A DNA stretch of 64,000 nucleotides from Sphingobacteriaceae bacterium (GCA_947463785.1 CANHRG010000002.1:248001-312000), one strand, 5' to 3'. Positions 43,669 through 53,955 are shown, counted from the stretch's first letter. The notes: generated from the letters alone by a model not told the origin. Made by a program: numbers and translations.

Positions 43669-46600
43669 ATGAAAACTCTTTTCGAAACCATTGTTTGCAA
43701 CCTATGCTTAGGCATGGCTGCGATAACATGTGAAGCACAAAATCTTCAGCTTTGGAACGGAGAATATCCAACTGTTATTGATTGTAATTTTAGTAATGGA
43801 CAGGCAGATAATTCAAGCCCGAATAGTGGATTATGGGCCTTTAAAGGAAGTATAAACCAATGGAAATCTGCCACCATTAATCTTAAATGCCAAAACAATT
43901 GGAGAGTAGACCTCTCTAAATACTCCGAAATTCAATTTTATATTAAATCAGAAACACCGGGCATAGTGCTCAAATTCGGATTATCGGGCTGGCCATATAC
44001 CAGCAATATGGTTGATATTGCACCTTACATCCAAAATGGGCCAATAAATAACGCCTATAAATTGGTAAAGATTCCCCTGGAGGCATTAAAAACAGTAGAA
44101 TACAAATTAAACTCTGTTGAACACCTGCGTTTTGAAACTACAGGGACAGATCTTCAGGTAATCTATGCTGATGATTTTATGGCGATAGATTTAAGCCCGA
44201 ATGAAGTAGATTCAATTAATTTTCTAAATGATCAAGTGGTTAAACTGAATGTGAAAGATCTCTTCATAATGGAAGATGTTCAGCAAAATACGAACTACCA
44301 AATTATCAGTACCAACGATACCGATTTTTTACAGGGCCAAAATCCCTCCAAAATAGGCCGACATTTTTTCGTTAAAGAGTTCCCTGAAAATTCTACAAAT
44401 CCTATCACCAAAAACGAACTCTTCTTACAATTTGATCAAAAGCTAAAAAATGGCTATGAATATCAGCTTGTAATAAAAAATATTAAAGATTTATCAGGGA
44501 ATGACTTCAGTCAAGCTAAAACTATCGACTTTACATTTAACGATCAACAATTGATCAATCACTCTGTAAAAGTAAACCAGGTAGGCTATTTTACCTGGGG
44601 GCCAAAATATGGCTATGTTGGGAATTATTTGGGCGATGCTGGTCCTATGATAATTACACCCACACAATTTAAAATTCTCCATGCAAAAACTAATGAAACG
44701 GTATTGACTGGAATTCCGAAATTTAAAGGAAATGACCCGGTTAGAAGTGGTGAAATAGTGTTCGAATGCGATTTCAGCACCTTCAACAAACCCGGAAAAT
44801 ACTACCTGTATGTTCCGGGTATTGGTAGATCTTTTAATTTCGAAGTGAGTGAAAATGTATTGGATTCAACGTATTATACCTGTGCAAGAGGCCTATTTTA
44901 CCAACGTTGCGGCATCGATTTAGTTCCGCCTTATGCCGATGCCCGATGGTCACATCCGGCTTGTCATCAAAACGATGGTATATCACACAGTTCATGGTTC
45001 AATTCTCCGCTTTACAACGGCGAAGCAATTAATGCATACATACCCGCTAAATTAGGTTGGCACGATGCAGGAGATTATGGAAAATATACCGTAAGTGGCT
45101 GTAGTGCTGTTTACTATCTGCTAAATATTTTTGATTTGTTTCCAGAAAAATTTGGAGACAAAGAGCTAGACATCCCCGAAAGCGGAAATGGTGTGCCTGA
45201 TATTTTAGATCAGGCAAAATATGAGGTATCATGGCTAATGAATATGCAAGCTGCAGATGGAGGAGTTTTTGAACGCATTACAACTGTCAATTGGCCTACC
45301 ACCATGCCGCAAAATGACTTTGCTACCCGATATATTTCAGAAAAAACCACTCCGGCTACAGCCCAATTTGCTGCAGTTATGGCCATGGCCTATCGTTTAT
45401 TTTTAGCCTATTGGCCAGATCTAGCGAATCAATGCCTCAGTAAATCAAAACTAGCCCTGAATTTTTTATTGGCACATCCTGATGTACTTCCAGCGGGAGG
45501 TTACTATGGCGGAAACGTTGGAATAGGTGGCGGTAACTATTCTAGTGTAGGCAGTGATATCGATGAACGTGCTTGGGCTACAGCAGAATTGTACAAATCA
45601 ACCGGCGATCCGTATTATCATCAATTGTTTGACTCTTATTGGTCACCCAATCCTCCTAATTGGGGTTGGAATCCATTTTTAGACCATCAAATAAACGCAT
45701 CTATTACGTATGCCACTACCACAAAATACCCAACAGATCCAACTAAAATCAATTCCATTAAAAGTGTAATTTTAGGAAGCGCAACCAATAAATGGATAGA
45801 CAGATTATCAGTAAGTGATTACCGTAGTGCTTGCGGGCTTGATGTTGGTTTGGGATCTTACGGTCAGTCTTCACGTTATTCGTGGGACTTGATTATGGCC
45901 TATGCACTTTCTGGCGATGAAAAATATAGAAAATATGCGCTATTGAGCCTCGATGTACAGCTTGGCAATAATCCACAGAACAAAAGCTACATTACAGGAG
46001 TTGGGAGTAATTATCCGATGCACCCCTTACATCACCCCTCCTTACACGACGGCGAGATAGAACCTGTTCCTGGTATACCTGTATTTGGGCCATGTTCTCA
46101 TTTGGGATGGTCTAATCCTTTCAATATTATTGTACAGGATCCAAAATATTTGTATCCAAGCGGAGAAAAAACCGAAAGCCCCTATCCCATCTTAAGAAGG
46201 TATTACGATATCCCGTCAAATCCTGCAATGAGTGAATTCAATGTGATTGATGAAGCAATTACCTCAAGCGTTTTGGGCTTCTTTAAATCACCAGCACCAC
46301 AAACTACCATAGAGGAACCCATAACTAAACTGGATTATTTTTTAGGTAAATCTATTGATGACTATGTATTACTAAAATGGGAAATGGCAAGTGAGTTTCA
46401 GGTACTATCCTACCAAGTCGAATGGAGTCTGAATGGAGTGGATTTTACCCATTTCATGAGTTTAAATAGCTGGGGCGACAGTACAAGCCCACAACACTAT
46501 GTTACTACTGATAAAAATCCTACTGCTAAACTAATTTACTATCGTTTAAGGGTAAATCAACAAGATGGTAGCCATTTTTACAGCACAATCATTTCTATAA

Positions 46601-46881
46601 ATAGATTAGATAATAATAAAATCCATCTGAAACTTTATCCAAATCCAGTTACAGATAAATTACATATTGAATTTTCCAATCCATCCACCCAAAATCTAAT
46701 TGTAAAATGGAACGTAATGATCAGTGATGTACATGGTAAAATGGTTTTTGAAGATTTTAATAGTATAAATTCGATTAATGAAGAGGTCAATAAATTAGTT
46801 GATAAACTCCCACCAGACATCTATATCATCGAATTCAGAAATCAGGATGAAACGATTCGTGAAAAATTCATCAAAAAATAA
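43669..46881 (+). CDS. Secreted GH9 family glycoside hydrolase with T9SS sorting domain
   Basis: Predicted endo-beta-1,4-glucanase-type enzyme of 1070 residues. Order: signal peptide (1-23, ending CEAQ); a CBM-like beta-sandwich (about 30-180); an Ig-like CelD_N domain (about 298-385, VKVNQVGYFTWGPKYGYV); the GH9 catalytic domain (about 400-870); a fibronectin-like region (about 885-985); and a type IX secretion sorting domain (LYPNPVTDKLHIEF to the end). The active site is complete: Asp466/Asp469 in HDAGDYGKY, a His785 region MHPLHHPS, and acid Glu862 in DEAITSS. The substrate (cellulose, mixed-linkage glucan or xyloglucan) is inferred from the family. It is a lone accessory gene. Confidence 0.95.
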   Translation: MKTLFETIVCNLCLGMAAITCEAQNLQLWNGEYPTVIDCNFSNGQADNSSPNSGLWAFKGSINQWKSATINLKCQNNWRVDLSKYSEIQFYIKSETPGIVLKFGLSGWPYTSNMVDIAPYIQNGPINNAYKLVKIPLEALKTVEYKLNSVEHLRFETTGTDLQVIYADDFMAIDLSPNEVDSINFLNDQVVKLNVKDLFIMEDVQQNTNYQIISTNDTDFLQGQNPSKIGRHFFVKEFPENSTNPITKNELFLQFDQKLKNGYEYQLVIKNIKDLSGNDFSQAKTIDFTFNDQQLINHSVKVNQVGYFTWGPKYGYVGNYLGDAGPMIITPTQFKILHAKTNETVLTGIPKFKGNDPVRSGEIVFECDFSTFNKPGKYYLYVPGIGRSFNFEVSENVLDSTYYTCARGLFYQRCGIDLVPPYADARWSHPACHQNDGISHSSWFNSPLYNGEAINAYIPAKLGWHDAGDYGKYTVSGCSAVYYLLNIFDLFPEKFGDKELDIPESGNGVPDILDQAKYEVSWLMNMQAADGGVFERITTVNWPTTMPQNDFATRYISEKTTPATAQFAAVMAMAYRLFLAYWPDLANQCLSKSKLALNFLLAHPDVLPAGGYYGGNVGIGGGNYSSVGSDIDERAWATAELYKSTGDPYYHQLFDSYWSPNPPNWGWNPFLDHQINASITYATTTKYPTDPTKINSIKSVILGSATNKWIDRLSVSDYRSACGLDVGLGSYGQSSRYSWDLIMAYALSGDEKYRKYALLSLDVQLGNNPQNKSYITGVGSNYPMHPLHHPSLHDGEIEPVPGIPVFGPCSHLGWSNPFNIIVQDPKYLYPSGEKTESPYPILRRYYDIPSNPAMSEFNVIDEAITSSVLGFFKSPAPQTTIEEPITKLDYFLGKSIDDYVLLKWEMASEFQVLSYQVEWSLNGVDFTHFMSLNSWGDSTSPQHYVTTDKNPTAKLIYYRLRVNQQDGSHFYSTIISINRLDNNKIHLKLYPNPVTDKLHIEFSNPSTQNLIVKWNVMISDVHGKMVFEDFNSINSINEEVNKLVDKLPPDIYIIEFRNQDETIREKFIKK

Positions 46882-46882
46882 A

Positions 46883-46908
46883 AAAGCCTCGACTAAAGTC
46901 GAGGCTTT
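46883..46908. terminator. Terminator between the GH9 gene and tRNA-Arg
   Basis: A perfect 11-bp stem AAAGCCTCGAC / GTCGAGGCTTT with loop TAAA begins right after the GH9 stop. The tRNA-Arg 3' end is 3 nt away on the other side, and an A-run before it gives a T-run on the minus strand, so it serves both. Confidence 0.92.
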
Positions 46909-46910
46909 GG

Positions 46911-46984
46911 TACCCCCAACAGGATTCGAACCTGTGACCCACGGTTTAGAAAACCGTTGCTCTATCCAGCTGAGCTATGGAGGC
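46911..46984 (-). tRNA. tRNA-Arg (anticodon UCU)
   Basis: A 74-nt cloverleaf can be folded: acceptor GCCTCCA / TGGGGGT, D-stem GCTC/GAGC, anticodon stem ACGGT/ACCGT with loop TTTCTAA (anticodon TCT), and T-stem ACAGG/CCTGT with TTCGAAT. CCA is not encoded. It reads AGA and AGG codons. Confidence 0.97.
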
Positions 46985-47042
46985 AATTAATCGCAAAATT
47001 AGTTAATCAAACGAATTAATTAAAATTTGTTCGATCCATAAA

Positions 47043-47069
47043 AAAAGCCCTTAAAATTTAAGGGCTTTT
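47043..47069 (-). terminator. Terminator of the tRNA-Ser/tRNA-Pro transcript
   Basis: A near-perfect palindrome AAAAGCCCTTAAA / TTTAAGGGCTTTT with a T-run on the minus strand, 7 nt beyond the tRNA-Pro 3' end. Confidence 0.88.
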
Positions 47070-47075
47070 GTGTGG

Positions 47076-47149
47076 TCGGGGTGGCAGGATTCGAACCTAC
47101 GACCTCCACATCCCAAATGTGGCGCGATACCGGGCTACGCTACACCCCG
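47076..47149 (-). tRNA. tRNA-Pro (anticodon UGG)
   Basis: A 74-nt cloverleaf: acceptor CGGGGTG / CACCCCG with discriminator A, anticodon stem CCACA/TGTGG with loop TTTGGGA (anticodon TGG), and a TTCGAAT T-loop. The C1-G72 pair is a tRNA-Pro hallmark. Confidence 0.97.
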
Positions 47150-47222
47150 ATCTTCTTTCGAAGGACTGCAAAGATAGTAATTTTGCAGTTTTTTCAAACA
47201 AGGAAGAATTTAATCTTCTTTG

Positions 47223-47312
<90 letters not shown>

Positions 47313-47385
47313 AAGTGTTTCCCTTTCGGGGAGTGCAAATATAGCAATTCGGGGAAGCCTTCAAAAATGTTTTTTATTTCTCTCT

Positions 47386-49458
47386 TCAATAGGATAAACG
47401 AACATGAAAAATACTCATTAACATGGTTTTGAAGATGTCTTTTATCGCTTTAATGTCTTTGAGTGTAATGTCACTGTCGATCAATTGGTTTTGACTTAGT
47501 TTGTAGTCAACAATTCGATCTACAAGGGCAATAATCTGTGCTTCATCAGGATTATTCAGGCTTCTGGAAGCAGCTTCTACAGAATCTGCCAACATCAGTA
47601 CGGCAGTCTCTTTTGTAAAAGGAATAGGACCCGGATACCTGAATATATTCTCGTCAACAAGTTTTTCAGGAAAATTCTTCAAGAAAGACTGGTAAAAGTA
47701 ATCTACTCGTGTATTACCATGATGGGTTCTAATAAAGTCGACAATTAACTTAGGAAGGCGATATTTCTGAGCAATCTCTACTCCTTTGTATACATGTCGG
47801 ATGATAATCTGGGCACTCTTTTCATACGAAAGTTGATCGTGCGGATTAGATCCACTATTCTGATTTTCAATGAAGTATTGGGGATTCTCCATTTTACCAA
47901 TATCGTGGTATAAGGCTCCTGCCCTGACCAGCAAGGCATTACCCCCAATTTTATAAATTGCTGCTTCGGCCAGATTTGCCACTTGGAGTGAGTGTTGAAA
48001 AGTTCCGGGTGCCTTAAATGCCAGTTCTCTGAGCAGCGGTGAATTGGTATTACTCAACTCAATTAAGGTAATCTCAGAGGTAATTCCAAAAAGTTTTTCG
48101 AATCCGTAAATTAAGGGGTAAGCCAATAAGGTAAGGGTAACGCTAATCAAGAATGGCACAAAATTGACCCATTCGATTTTCGCAAACGAAGCATCTTTAA
48201 TCAATAAGATACCCAGGTATGCAACAATATAAGTTATTAGTATGACCAAGGCCGAAACGAAAAACTGTTCTCTACGGGTCAATTTTCTTATGCTGTAAAT
48301 TGCCGACATTCCTGCACAGATCTGTAAAAAAGCAAATTCAAAACTATTGGGCACTAAAAATGAAGCTATCAAAACAACCAGTAAATGAATATTTAAGGCC
48401 AAGCGACTGTCAAAAAGTACACGAATAATGATGGCTACAATGCAATACGGAATATAGTATAGACTGGGAATATCGAATTTAATGGCCCAAGATAGCGTAG
48501 CTAACATGCCTGTAATAATCAATAGTATAAGTGATAATTGTCGGATGTCCTGGTAAATATCTTTCCTAAAAAGCTTCAAAAAGTATACTAACAACATAAT
48601 TACTAGTCCAACCAGTAAAACTTGACCCAAGAAAAGCCACTGCCGATCTGCTCTCAAAAGTGGGTCACCTTCAAATGCAACACGAAGCGATTCTAACTTT
48701 TGAAAACTTTCAGCATTAATTACATCTCCTCTACTTATAATCAGTTCTCCTTTTTCTACCATACCTAAGGTTGGAGATATATTTTGATTGGCATCTGCTT
48801 CCACTTTTGCGGTCATCTCGACATCAAACAAAATATTAGGTCTAATTTGCGCTTGCAGCAAATTGGCTAACAACTTTTTATCATTAATTAACGGATCATC
48901 GGCTATTGACTGATTGATAAAGGTTATTGCCGTATTGACATCCAGAACTTCAAGAGTGTTTAAATCATGAGATTGATTTTGATCAAGTAAAATAAAATTA
49001 TAGTTAGGATTGAATCTCTGGTATTTCTTTTTCAGCTCAATAACCCCGTTATTGTAAATCTTGTCCAATAACTGCTGGGCGGTTTTTAAAAAATGTTCTT
49101 TTTCAAAATCGCTTAGGCCTAATTGGTCAGCTTCTGAATTAATTGCCACTTTTGAACTCTCAACAGCTTCTTTTGAGACTGTTTTCGCTAGTCGATAAAT
49201 CGGTTTAACCGATTTGAGTACTTCATTTTCATCTCGATCTAATTGCTCAGGCGTTTTCTGAATAGCAAATTCGAATGGAGAAATCAAATCTTCTTGGTTC
49301 CAAACCTTACCCTTTTCGTACTCGAATTTAAAACGAGCCTGTTTCGGAAGTATGAATGCAATAAATAATATCGTCAGTACAATCATCAGGTATTTAAAAC
49401 CATCCTGATAAGTTGTGTACAATGACTGAAAAAGGGAACGTTTAGTATTTTTTGCCAA
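47386..49458 (-). CDS. 7TM-HD phosphohydrolase (PgpH/YqfF-like)
   Basis: Inner-membrane protein of about 690 residues, related to PgpH, a c-di-AMP phosphodiesterase. Order: one N-terminal membrane helix (YLMIVLTILFIAFILP), an extracytoplasmic 7TMR-HDED domain (about 60-275), seven membrane segments (about 280-460) and a cytosolic HD domain with LLREL...GTFQHSLQVANLAE, GALYHDIGKMENPQYF and HHGNTRVDYFYQ. The start is uncertain: the frame opens at TTG 49479, but that codon lies inside the -7 box TAAATTTG (49484-49477), so I prefer TTG 49458. Confidence 0.88.
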   Translation of the reverse strand: MAKNTKRSLFQSLYTTYQDGFKYLMIVLTILFIAFILPKQARFKFEYEKGKVWNQEDLISPFEFAIQKTPEQLDRDENEVLKSVKPIYRLAKTVSKEAVESSKVAINSEADQLGLSDFEKEHFLKTAQQLLDKIYNNGVIELKKKYQRFNPNYNFILLDQNQSHDLNTLEVLDVNTAITFINQSIADDPLINDKKLLANLLQAQIRPNILFDVEMTAKVEADANQNISPTLGMVEKGELIISRGDVINAESFQKLESLRVAFEGDPLLRADRQWLFLGQVLLVGLVIMLLVYFLKLFRKDIYQDIRQLSLILLIITGMLATLSWAIKFDIPSLYYIPYCIVAIIIRVLFDSRLALNIHLLVVLIASFLVPNSFEFAFLQICAGMSAIYSIRKLTRREQFFVSALVILITYIVAYLGILLIKDASFAKIEWVNFVPFLISVTLTLLAYPLIYGFEKLFGITSEITLIELSNTNSPLLRELAFKAPGTFQHSLQVANLAEAAIYKIGGNALLVRAGALYHDIGKMENPQYFIENQNSGSNPHDQLSYEKSAQIIIRHVYKGVEIAQKYRLPKLIVDFIRTHHGNTRVDYFYQSFLKNFPEKLVDENIFRYPGPIPFTKETAVLMLADSVEAASRSLNNPDEAQIIALVDRIVDYKLSQNQLIDSDITLKDIKAIKDIFKTMLMSIFHVRLSY

Positions 49459-49476
49459 TGTGCTAAGATTTGCAAC

Positions 49477-49484
49477 CAAATTTA
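49477..49484 (-). promoter_or_regulatory. -7 promoter element of the PgpH-like gene
   Basis: TAAATTTG on the minus strand is a perfect TAnnTTTG match 18 nt before TTG 49458. It overlaps the alternative TTG start at 49479. Confidence 0.45.
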
Positions 49485-49620
49485 AACAAATATGGTGAAT
49501 GCCAATCGGTGTTTACCGATTAGTCCAAATCATTAAATTAGACTATGTTTCACAAGAATTTTACTTGAAGAGTAACCTTAATTAGCTAAATTGCGGGAAC
49601 AAAATTTATAACGAAAATCT

Positions 49621-50799
49621 ATGAAAGAAGTTGTAATTGTTTCTGCTCAAAGAACACCTATTGGCAGTTTTGGAGGAAGTTTAGCGTCATTTTCAGCCAC
49701 TCAGCTTGGCGCCATTGCCATAAAGGCTGCAGTTGAAAAAGCTGGCATCAAACCAGAACAAGTTGAAGAAGTATACATGGGCAATGTATTGTCGGCAAAT
49801 ATAGGTCAGGCCCCGGCTACACAAGCCGCAAAGTTTGCAGGATTACCCAATATTCCAACTACCACCATCAATAAGGTTTGTGCATCGGGAACCAAAGCCA
49901 TTATGTTAGCTGCTCAAAGCATCGCTTTGGGTGATAAAGAAATTGTGGTTGCTGGCGGTATGGAAAGCATGAGTAATGTGCCTTATTATTTAGATAAAGC
50001 CCGCAACGGCTATCGTTTAGGTAATGGTGAAATTATTGATGGTTTGGTTAAAGACGGACTTTGGGACGTTTACAACAATTACCACATGGGATCGGCGGCC
50101 GAATTGTGTGCTGCAGAATGCAACATAAGCCGCGAAGAACAAGATGCCTATGCCATTGAATCGTATACCCGTAGCCAAAAAGCGCAAGCTGAAGGAAAAT
50201 TTGCTTCTGAAATTATTCCCATAGAACTTAAGGATCGTAAAGGAGAAGTAACTCTTTTCCAACAGGATGAGGAAGTGAAGAATGTGAAATTTGAAAAAAT
50301 TCCTGGGTTAAAACCAGTGTTCAAAAAAGAAGGTACGGTAACTGCAGCTAATGCATCTACTTTGAATGATGGTGCCGCTGCCTTAGTATTGATGAGCAAA
50401 CAGAAAGCTGAGCAATTGGGTTTAAAACCTTTGGCACGCATTGTTTCTTATGCTGATGCACAACAAGCCCCGGAATGGTTTACCACTTCCCCATCAAAAG
50501 CTATTCCCCTAGCCTTGCAAAAAGCTGGATTAGGAGTTGATCAGGTTGACTTTTTTGAAATTAATGAGGCCTTTTCGGTAGTTTCGATTGCGAACAACCA
50601 GGCTATGAACTTAAATCCTGCCAAAGTAAACGTAAATGGCGGTGCAGTTTCCATTGGCCACCCGCTTGGCGCTTCAGGTGCCCGAATTGTGGTTACCCTG
50701 CTTCACGTTTTAAAACAAAATAAAGGCAAAATTGGTGTTGCTGGCATCTGCAATGGCGGTGGCGGTGCAAGTGCTTTAATTATTGAGAATTTGGATTAA
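49621..50799 (+). CDS. Acetyl-CoA C-acetyltransferase (thiolase)
   Basis: Thiolase of 392 residues that condenses two acetyl-CoA or cleaves beta-ketoacyl-CoA. Seen: VSAQRTPIGSFGG at the start, active-site Cys in NKVCASGTKA (about 89), GGMESMSNVPY, NEAFSVVS, His in GGAVSIGHPLGASGAR and the second Cys in GICNGGGGAS. A degradative or biosynthetic role cannot be decided from sequence; no other fatty-acid gene is adjacent. The next gene starts 4 nt after the stop. Confidence 0.96.
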   Translation: MKEVVIVSAQRTPIGSFGGSLASFSATQLGAIAIKAAVEKAGIKPEQVEEVYMGNVLSANIGQAPATQAAKFAGLPNIPTTTINKVCASGTKAIMLAAQSIALGDKEIVVAGGMESMSNVPYYLDKARNGYRLGNGEIIDGLVKDGLWDVYNNYHMGSAAELCAAECNISREEQDAYAIESYTRSQKAQAEGKFASEIIPIELKDRKGEVTLFQQDEEVKNVKFEKIPGLKPVFKKEGTVTAANASTLNDGAAALVLMSKQKAEQLGLKPLARIVSYADAQQAPEWFTTSPSKAIPLALQKAGLGVDQVDFFEINEAFSVVSIANNQAMNLNPAKVNVNGGAVSIGHPLGASGARIVVTLLHVLKQNKGKIGVAGICNGGGGASALIIENLD

Positions 50800-50803
50800 G
50801 TTA

Positions 50804-51733
50804 ATGCGATTCGGATTTGCACTTGCTTTCTTTTTACTACTGAGTTGCTCGGTATTTGCTCAAGCTAAATCAGGTGCTGAGAGACAACTTAAGCGATCTA
50901 CTTTACAAGATAGCCTAGTTAGACTGAGTAAAAAGTTTGTAAATCACGAATTGGAACCCGAACGCTACAACGCCAATTATCAATTCATCAAAACCTTGGT
51001 AAGTGCACTCAAAGAGCCTCGATCGTTCGATCTAAGTTTCGACTCTTTGAGTGCAATTTCTATTCAAACATCTCCCGATAAACAATTCCGCATATTTAGC
51101 TGGCACATTATGAACGATGATGGCTCCTACCGATTTTATGGTAGTATCCAGTTAAACACAGCCGATGGTAAACTTAAATTGTTTCCTTTGCTAGATTATT
51201 CGGCTTTGATCAAGCATCCGGAAGATACGACATGTACTCCTGACACATGGTATGGGGCTCAGTATTATCAAATTATTCCGGTAAATACCTCTTCTAAACA
51301 AGTGTATTATACCTTGCTGGGCTGGAAAGGCAGTAGCTCGAAATCGACTAAAAAAGTGATTGATATACTCTATTTTAAAGATGGAAATGCGTACTTTGGA
51401 TTACCGGTGTTTACAGGTAAAACCCATGATCAAGAAGAGAAAAGAATCGTATTTGAATACTCCAGACAGGTAAGCATGCATCTAAACTTTATTCCCGATC
51501 AGCAGAAAATCGTGTTCGATCATTTGGTTCCGATGGACACAAAGAGCAAAGAAGATTTTTCAAAATACGTTCCAGATATGACTTTTGATGGCTTCCAGTT
51601 ATCAAATGGACTATGGAAATTTCAAGAAAATTTGACCCTGAATAATGTACCATCCAAGATGGACGAGTACTACAATGACCCTAAGAAATTAACTAACAAC
51701 CCAAGTATTAAAAAAAACAATTCATCAAAATAA
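50804..51733 (+). CDS. Exported protein of unknown function
   Basis: Protein of 309 residues with a signal peptide (MRFGFALAFFLLLSCSVFAQ). I do not recognise its family. The mature part is beta-rich with many aromatic residues (FRIFSWHIMNDDGSYRFYGS, YYTLLGWKGSSSKS) and ends in a polar Asn/Lys tail. The cysteine in the signal is followed by SVFAQA, so signal peptidase I cleavage is more likely than lipidation. ATG 50804 is preferred to the in-frame start inside thiolase. It lies between thiolase (4 nt) and the S9 peptidase (6 nt). Confidence 0.82.
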   Translation: MRFGFALAFFLLLSCSVFAQAKSGAERQLKRSTLQDSLVRLSKKFVNHELEPERYNANYQFIKTLVSALKEPRSFDLSFDSLSAISIQTSPDKQFRIFSWHIMNDDGSYRFYGSIQLNTADGKLKLFPLLDYSALIKHPEDTTCTPDTWYGAQYYQIIPVNTSSKQVYYTLLGWKGSSSKSTKKVIDILYFKDGNAYFGLPVFTGKTHDQEEKRIVFEYSRQVSMHLNFIPDQQKIVFDHLVPMDTKSKEDFSKYVPDMTFDGFQLSNGLWKFQENLTLNNVPSKMDEYYNDPKKLTNNPSIKKNNSSK

Positions 51734-51739
51734 TCACTC

Positions 51740-53923
51740 ATGAAGAGAATTCTTATTTTATTACTGCTGCTTAGCAGCTTCAGTTTCGCACAAGAAGGCA
51801 AAAAGGACTATAGCCTTGAAGATATATTCAAAAAAGGCACATTTAGCGCCCGTGGAATTAGAGGGCTTCGGTCTTTGCAAGATGGTAAAACCTATTTATC
51901 TGTCGAAACCGATCCTCAAACCAAACTCAGGTATGTGGCCAAAAACAATTATAGTGATGGCAAGCTGAATAGCATTCTTTTCAGAGAATCTGATTTGATT
52001 TACAAAGGCGATACACTGCCGGTGAGCATCGATTTCAACAGTGACGAAACAAAAGTTTTAATTCCGGTTGGTGAAGAACAAATTTACCGACGCTCGTCTA
52101 AAGCGAATTATTTTGTTTTCGATTTAAAAAGCAAACAAATTACCGAAGTTTCAAGCCGCGGTAAGCAGTTATTTCCTAGCTTCTCTCCAGACGGTAATAT
52201 GGTAGCTTTTGTTAGAGATAATAATTTATTTATCAAAAATTTGAGCTCTGGAGAAGAAAAACAAATAACTCTTGATGGCAAGAACAATGAAATTATCAAT
52301 GGCCGTTCAGATTGGGTTTATGAGGAAGAGTTTTCATTTGCTCAAGCCTTTTACTGGAGCCCTGATGGTAAGCATATTGCATATTATAAATTTAACGAAA
52401 CTGAAGTTCCTGAATACTCCATGACCATGTTTGAAGGGCTATACCCCTACGACTACCGTTACAAATACCCTAAAGCTGGTGAAAAAAATTCGGTGGTGAG
52501 CATTCATATCTATTCTCTGGAAAATAATGCAACTAAATCCGTGGAAATAGGTTCTGAAAAAGATCAGTACATTCCGCGTATTCGTTGGACCCAAAATGCC
52601 AATACCTTATGTGTTTTACGCATGAATCGTCATCAAAATAAATTGGATTATTTATTAGCCGATGCAGCCAGTGGGAATAGCAAGTTGATGATGAGTGAAG
52701 AAGACAAGTATTACATTGACATTGAAAAGGAACAATTGACTTTCTTGACTAACGGCAAGCAATTTATCAATGTAAGTGAGCGTGACGGCTATAACCATTT
52801 GTATTTATACGATATGAATGGAAAACTGCTTAAACAGATTACCAAAGGAAATTGGGAAGTAACCGACATTTATGGTATAGACCAGAAAAAGGGTTTGATT
52901 TATTACCAATCTACCGAAAGCTCTCCATTGCAAAGGGATGTGTATGCCATTGGTCTAAACGGATCCGCTAAACGAAAAATAAACACTTTGAGTGGCACAA
53001 ATTCGGCATCTTTTAGTACCGATTTCAGTTATTACATTCTAAGCAATCATAGTGCAAAATCTCCTATTTACGTGTCACTGCACGAGAATAGCGGAAAAGT
53101 AATCCGTGTATTGGAAGACAACGCCAAAACCAAGAAAACATATGCTGAATACCAAATTAGTCCGACTGAGTTTTTTAGTTTCACAACATCAGAAGGTGTA
53201 AGTTTAAACGGTTACATGATTAAGCCCGCAAATTTTGATGCTTCCAAAAAATATCCAGTATTCCTCTATGTTTATGGCGGTCCGGGTAGTCAAAATGTGG
53301 CCGATGCTTGGGGCGGAGCCCGAAATGTTTGGTTCAATTATTTAGCACAAAAAGGCTATATCGTTGCTTGTGTTGATAATCGTGGAACCGGTTTTAGAGG
53401 TGCGGAATTCAAAAAAATGACTTACCTGAATTTGGGTAAATACGAAACTATCGATCAAATTGAAACCGGTAAATGGTTTGCAAAACAATCGTATGTAGAT
53501 GCAAGCCGGATTGGTATTTGGGGTTGGAGCTACGGTGGCTACATGTCTTCTTTGTGTATAACCAAAGGGGCCGATGTATTCAAATTGGCTATCGCGGTTG
53601 CACCTGTAACCACCTGGAGATTTTACGACAGTATTTATACCGAACGTTACCTGAGAACACCGCAGGAAAACAAAGCCGGTTATGACGATAACTCCCCTAT
53701 CAATTATGCAAAATTGTTAAAAGGCAAGTTTTTACTAATTCATGGTACAGGAGATGACAATGTACATTTCCAAAACAGCGTAATGTTCTCTGAAGCCTTA
53801 ATTCAGGCTAATAAACAATTTGAACAGGCTTACTATCCAAATAAAAACCACGGTATATCTGGTGGAAATACAACTATCCAACTGTACCGTAAAATGACCG
53901 ATTTTGTTTTAAACAACCTTTAA
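51740..53923 (+). CDS. Dipeptidyl peptidase IV-like S9 family peptidase
   Basis: Exported serine peptidase of 727 residues expected to release N-terminal dipeptides. Order: signal peptide (1-17, FSFAQ), DPPIV N-terminal eight-blade propeller (about 80-430, with DWVYEEEFSFAQAFYWSPDG carrying the EE substrate-anchoring pair) and the alpha/beta hydrolase domain. Catalytic residues are Ser597 in GWSYGGYMS, Asp672/673 in HGTGDDNVHF and His704 in NKNHGISGG. It is followed after 32 nt by a POT transporter, which suggests joint dipeptide release and uptake. Confidence 0.96.
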   Translation: MKRILILLLLLSSFSFAQEGKKDYSLEDIFKKGTFSARGIRGLRSLQDGKTYLSVETDPQTKLRYVAKNNYSDGKLNSILFRESDLIYKGDTLPVSIDFNSDETKVLIPVGEEQIYRRSSKANYFVFDLKSKQITEVSSRGKQLFPSFSPDGNMVAFVRDNNLFIKNLSSGEEKQITLDGKNNEIINGRSDWVYEEEFSFAQAFYWSPDGKHIAYYKFNETEVPEYSMTMFEGLYPYDYRYKYPKAGEKNSVVSIHIYSLENNATKSVEIGSEKDQYIPRIRWTQNANTLCVLRMNRHQNKLDYLLADAASGNSKLMMSEEDKYYIDIEKEQLTFLTNGKQFINVSERDGYNHLYLYDMNGKLLKQITKGNWEVTDIYGIDQKKGLIYYQSTESSPLQRDVYAIGLNGSAKRKINTLSGTNSASFSTDFSYYILSNHSAKSPIYVSLHENSGKVIRVLEDNAKTKKTYAEYQISPTEFFSFTTSEGVSLNGYMIKPANFDASKKYPVFLYVYGGPGSQNVADAWGGARNVWFNYLAQKGYIVACVDNRGTGFRGAEFKKMTYLNLGKYETIDQIETGKWFAKQSYVDASRIGIWGWSYGGYMSSLCITKGADVFKLAIAVAPVTTWRFYDSIYTERYLRTPQENKAGYDDNSPINYAKLLKGKFLLIHGTGDDNVHFQNSVMFSEALIQANKQFEQAYYPNKNHGISGGNTTIQLYRKMTDFVLNNL

Positions 53924-53955
53924 CCAATTCTAAAACCTAAACCAAAAATCAAAAC

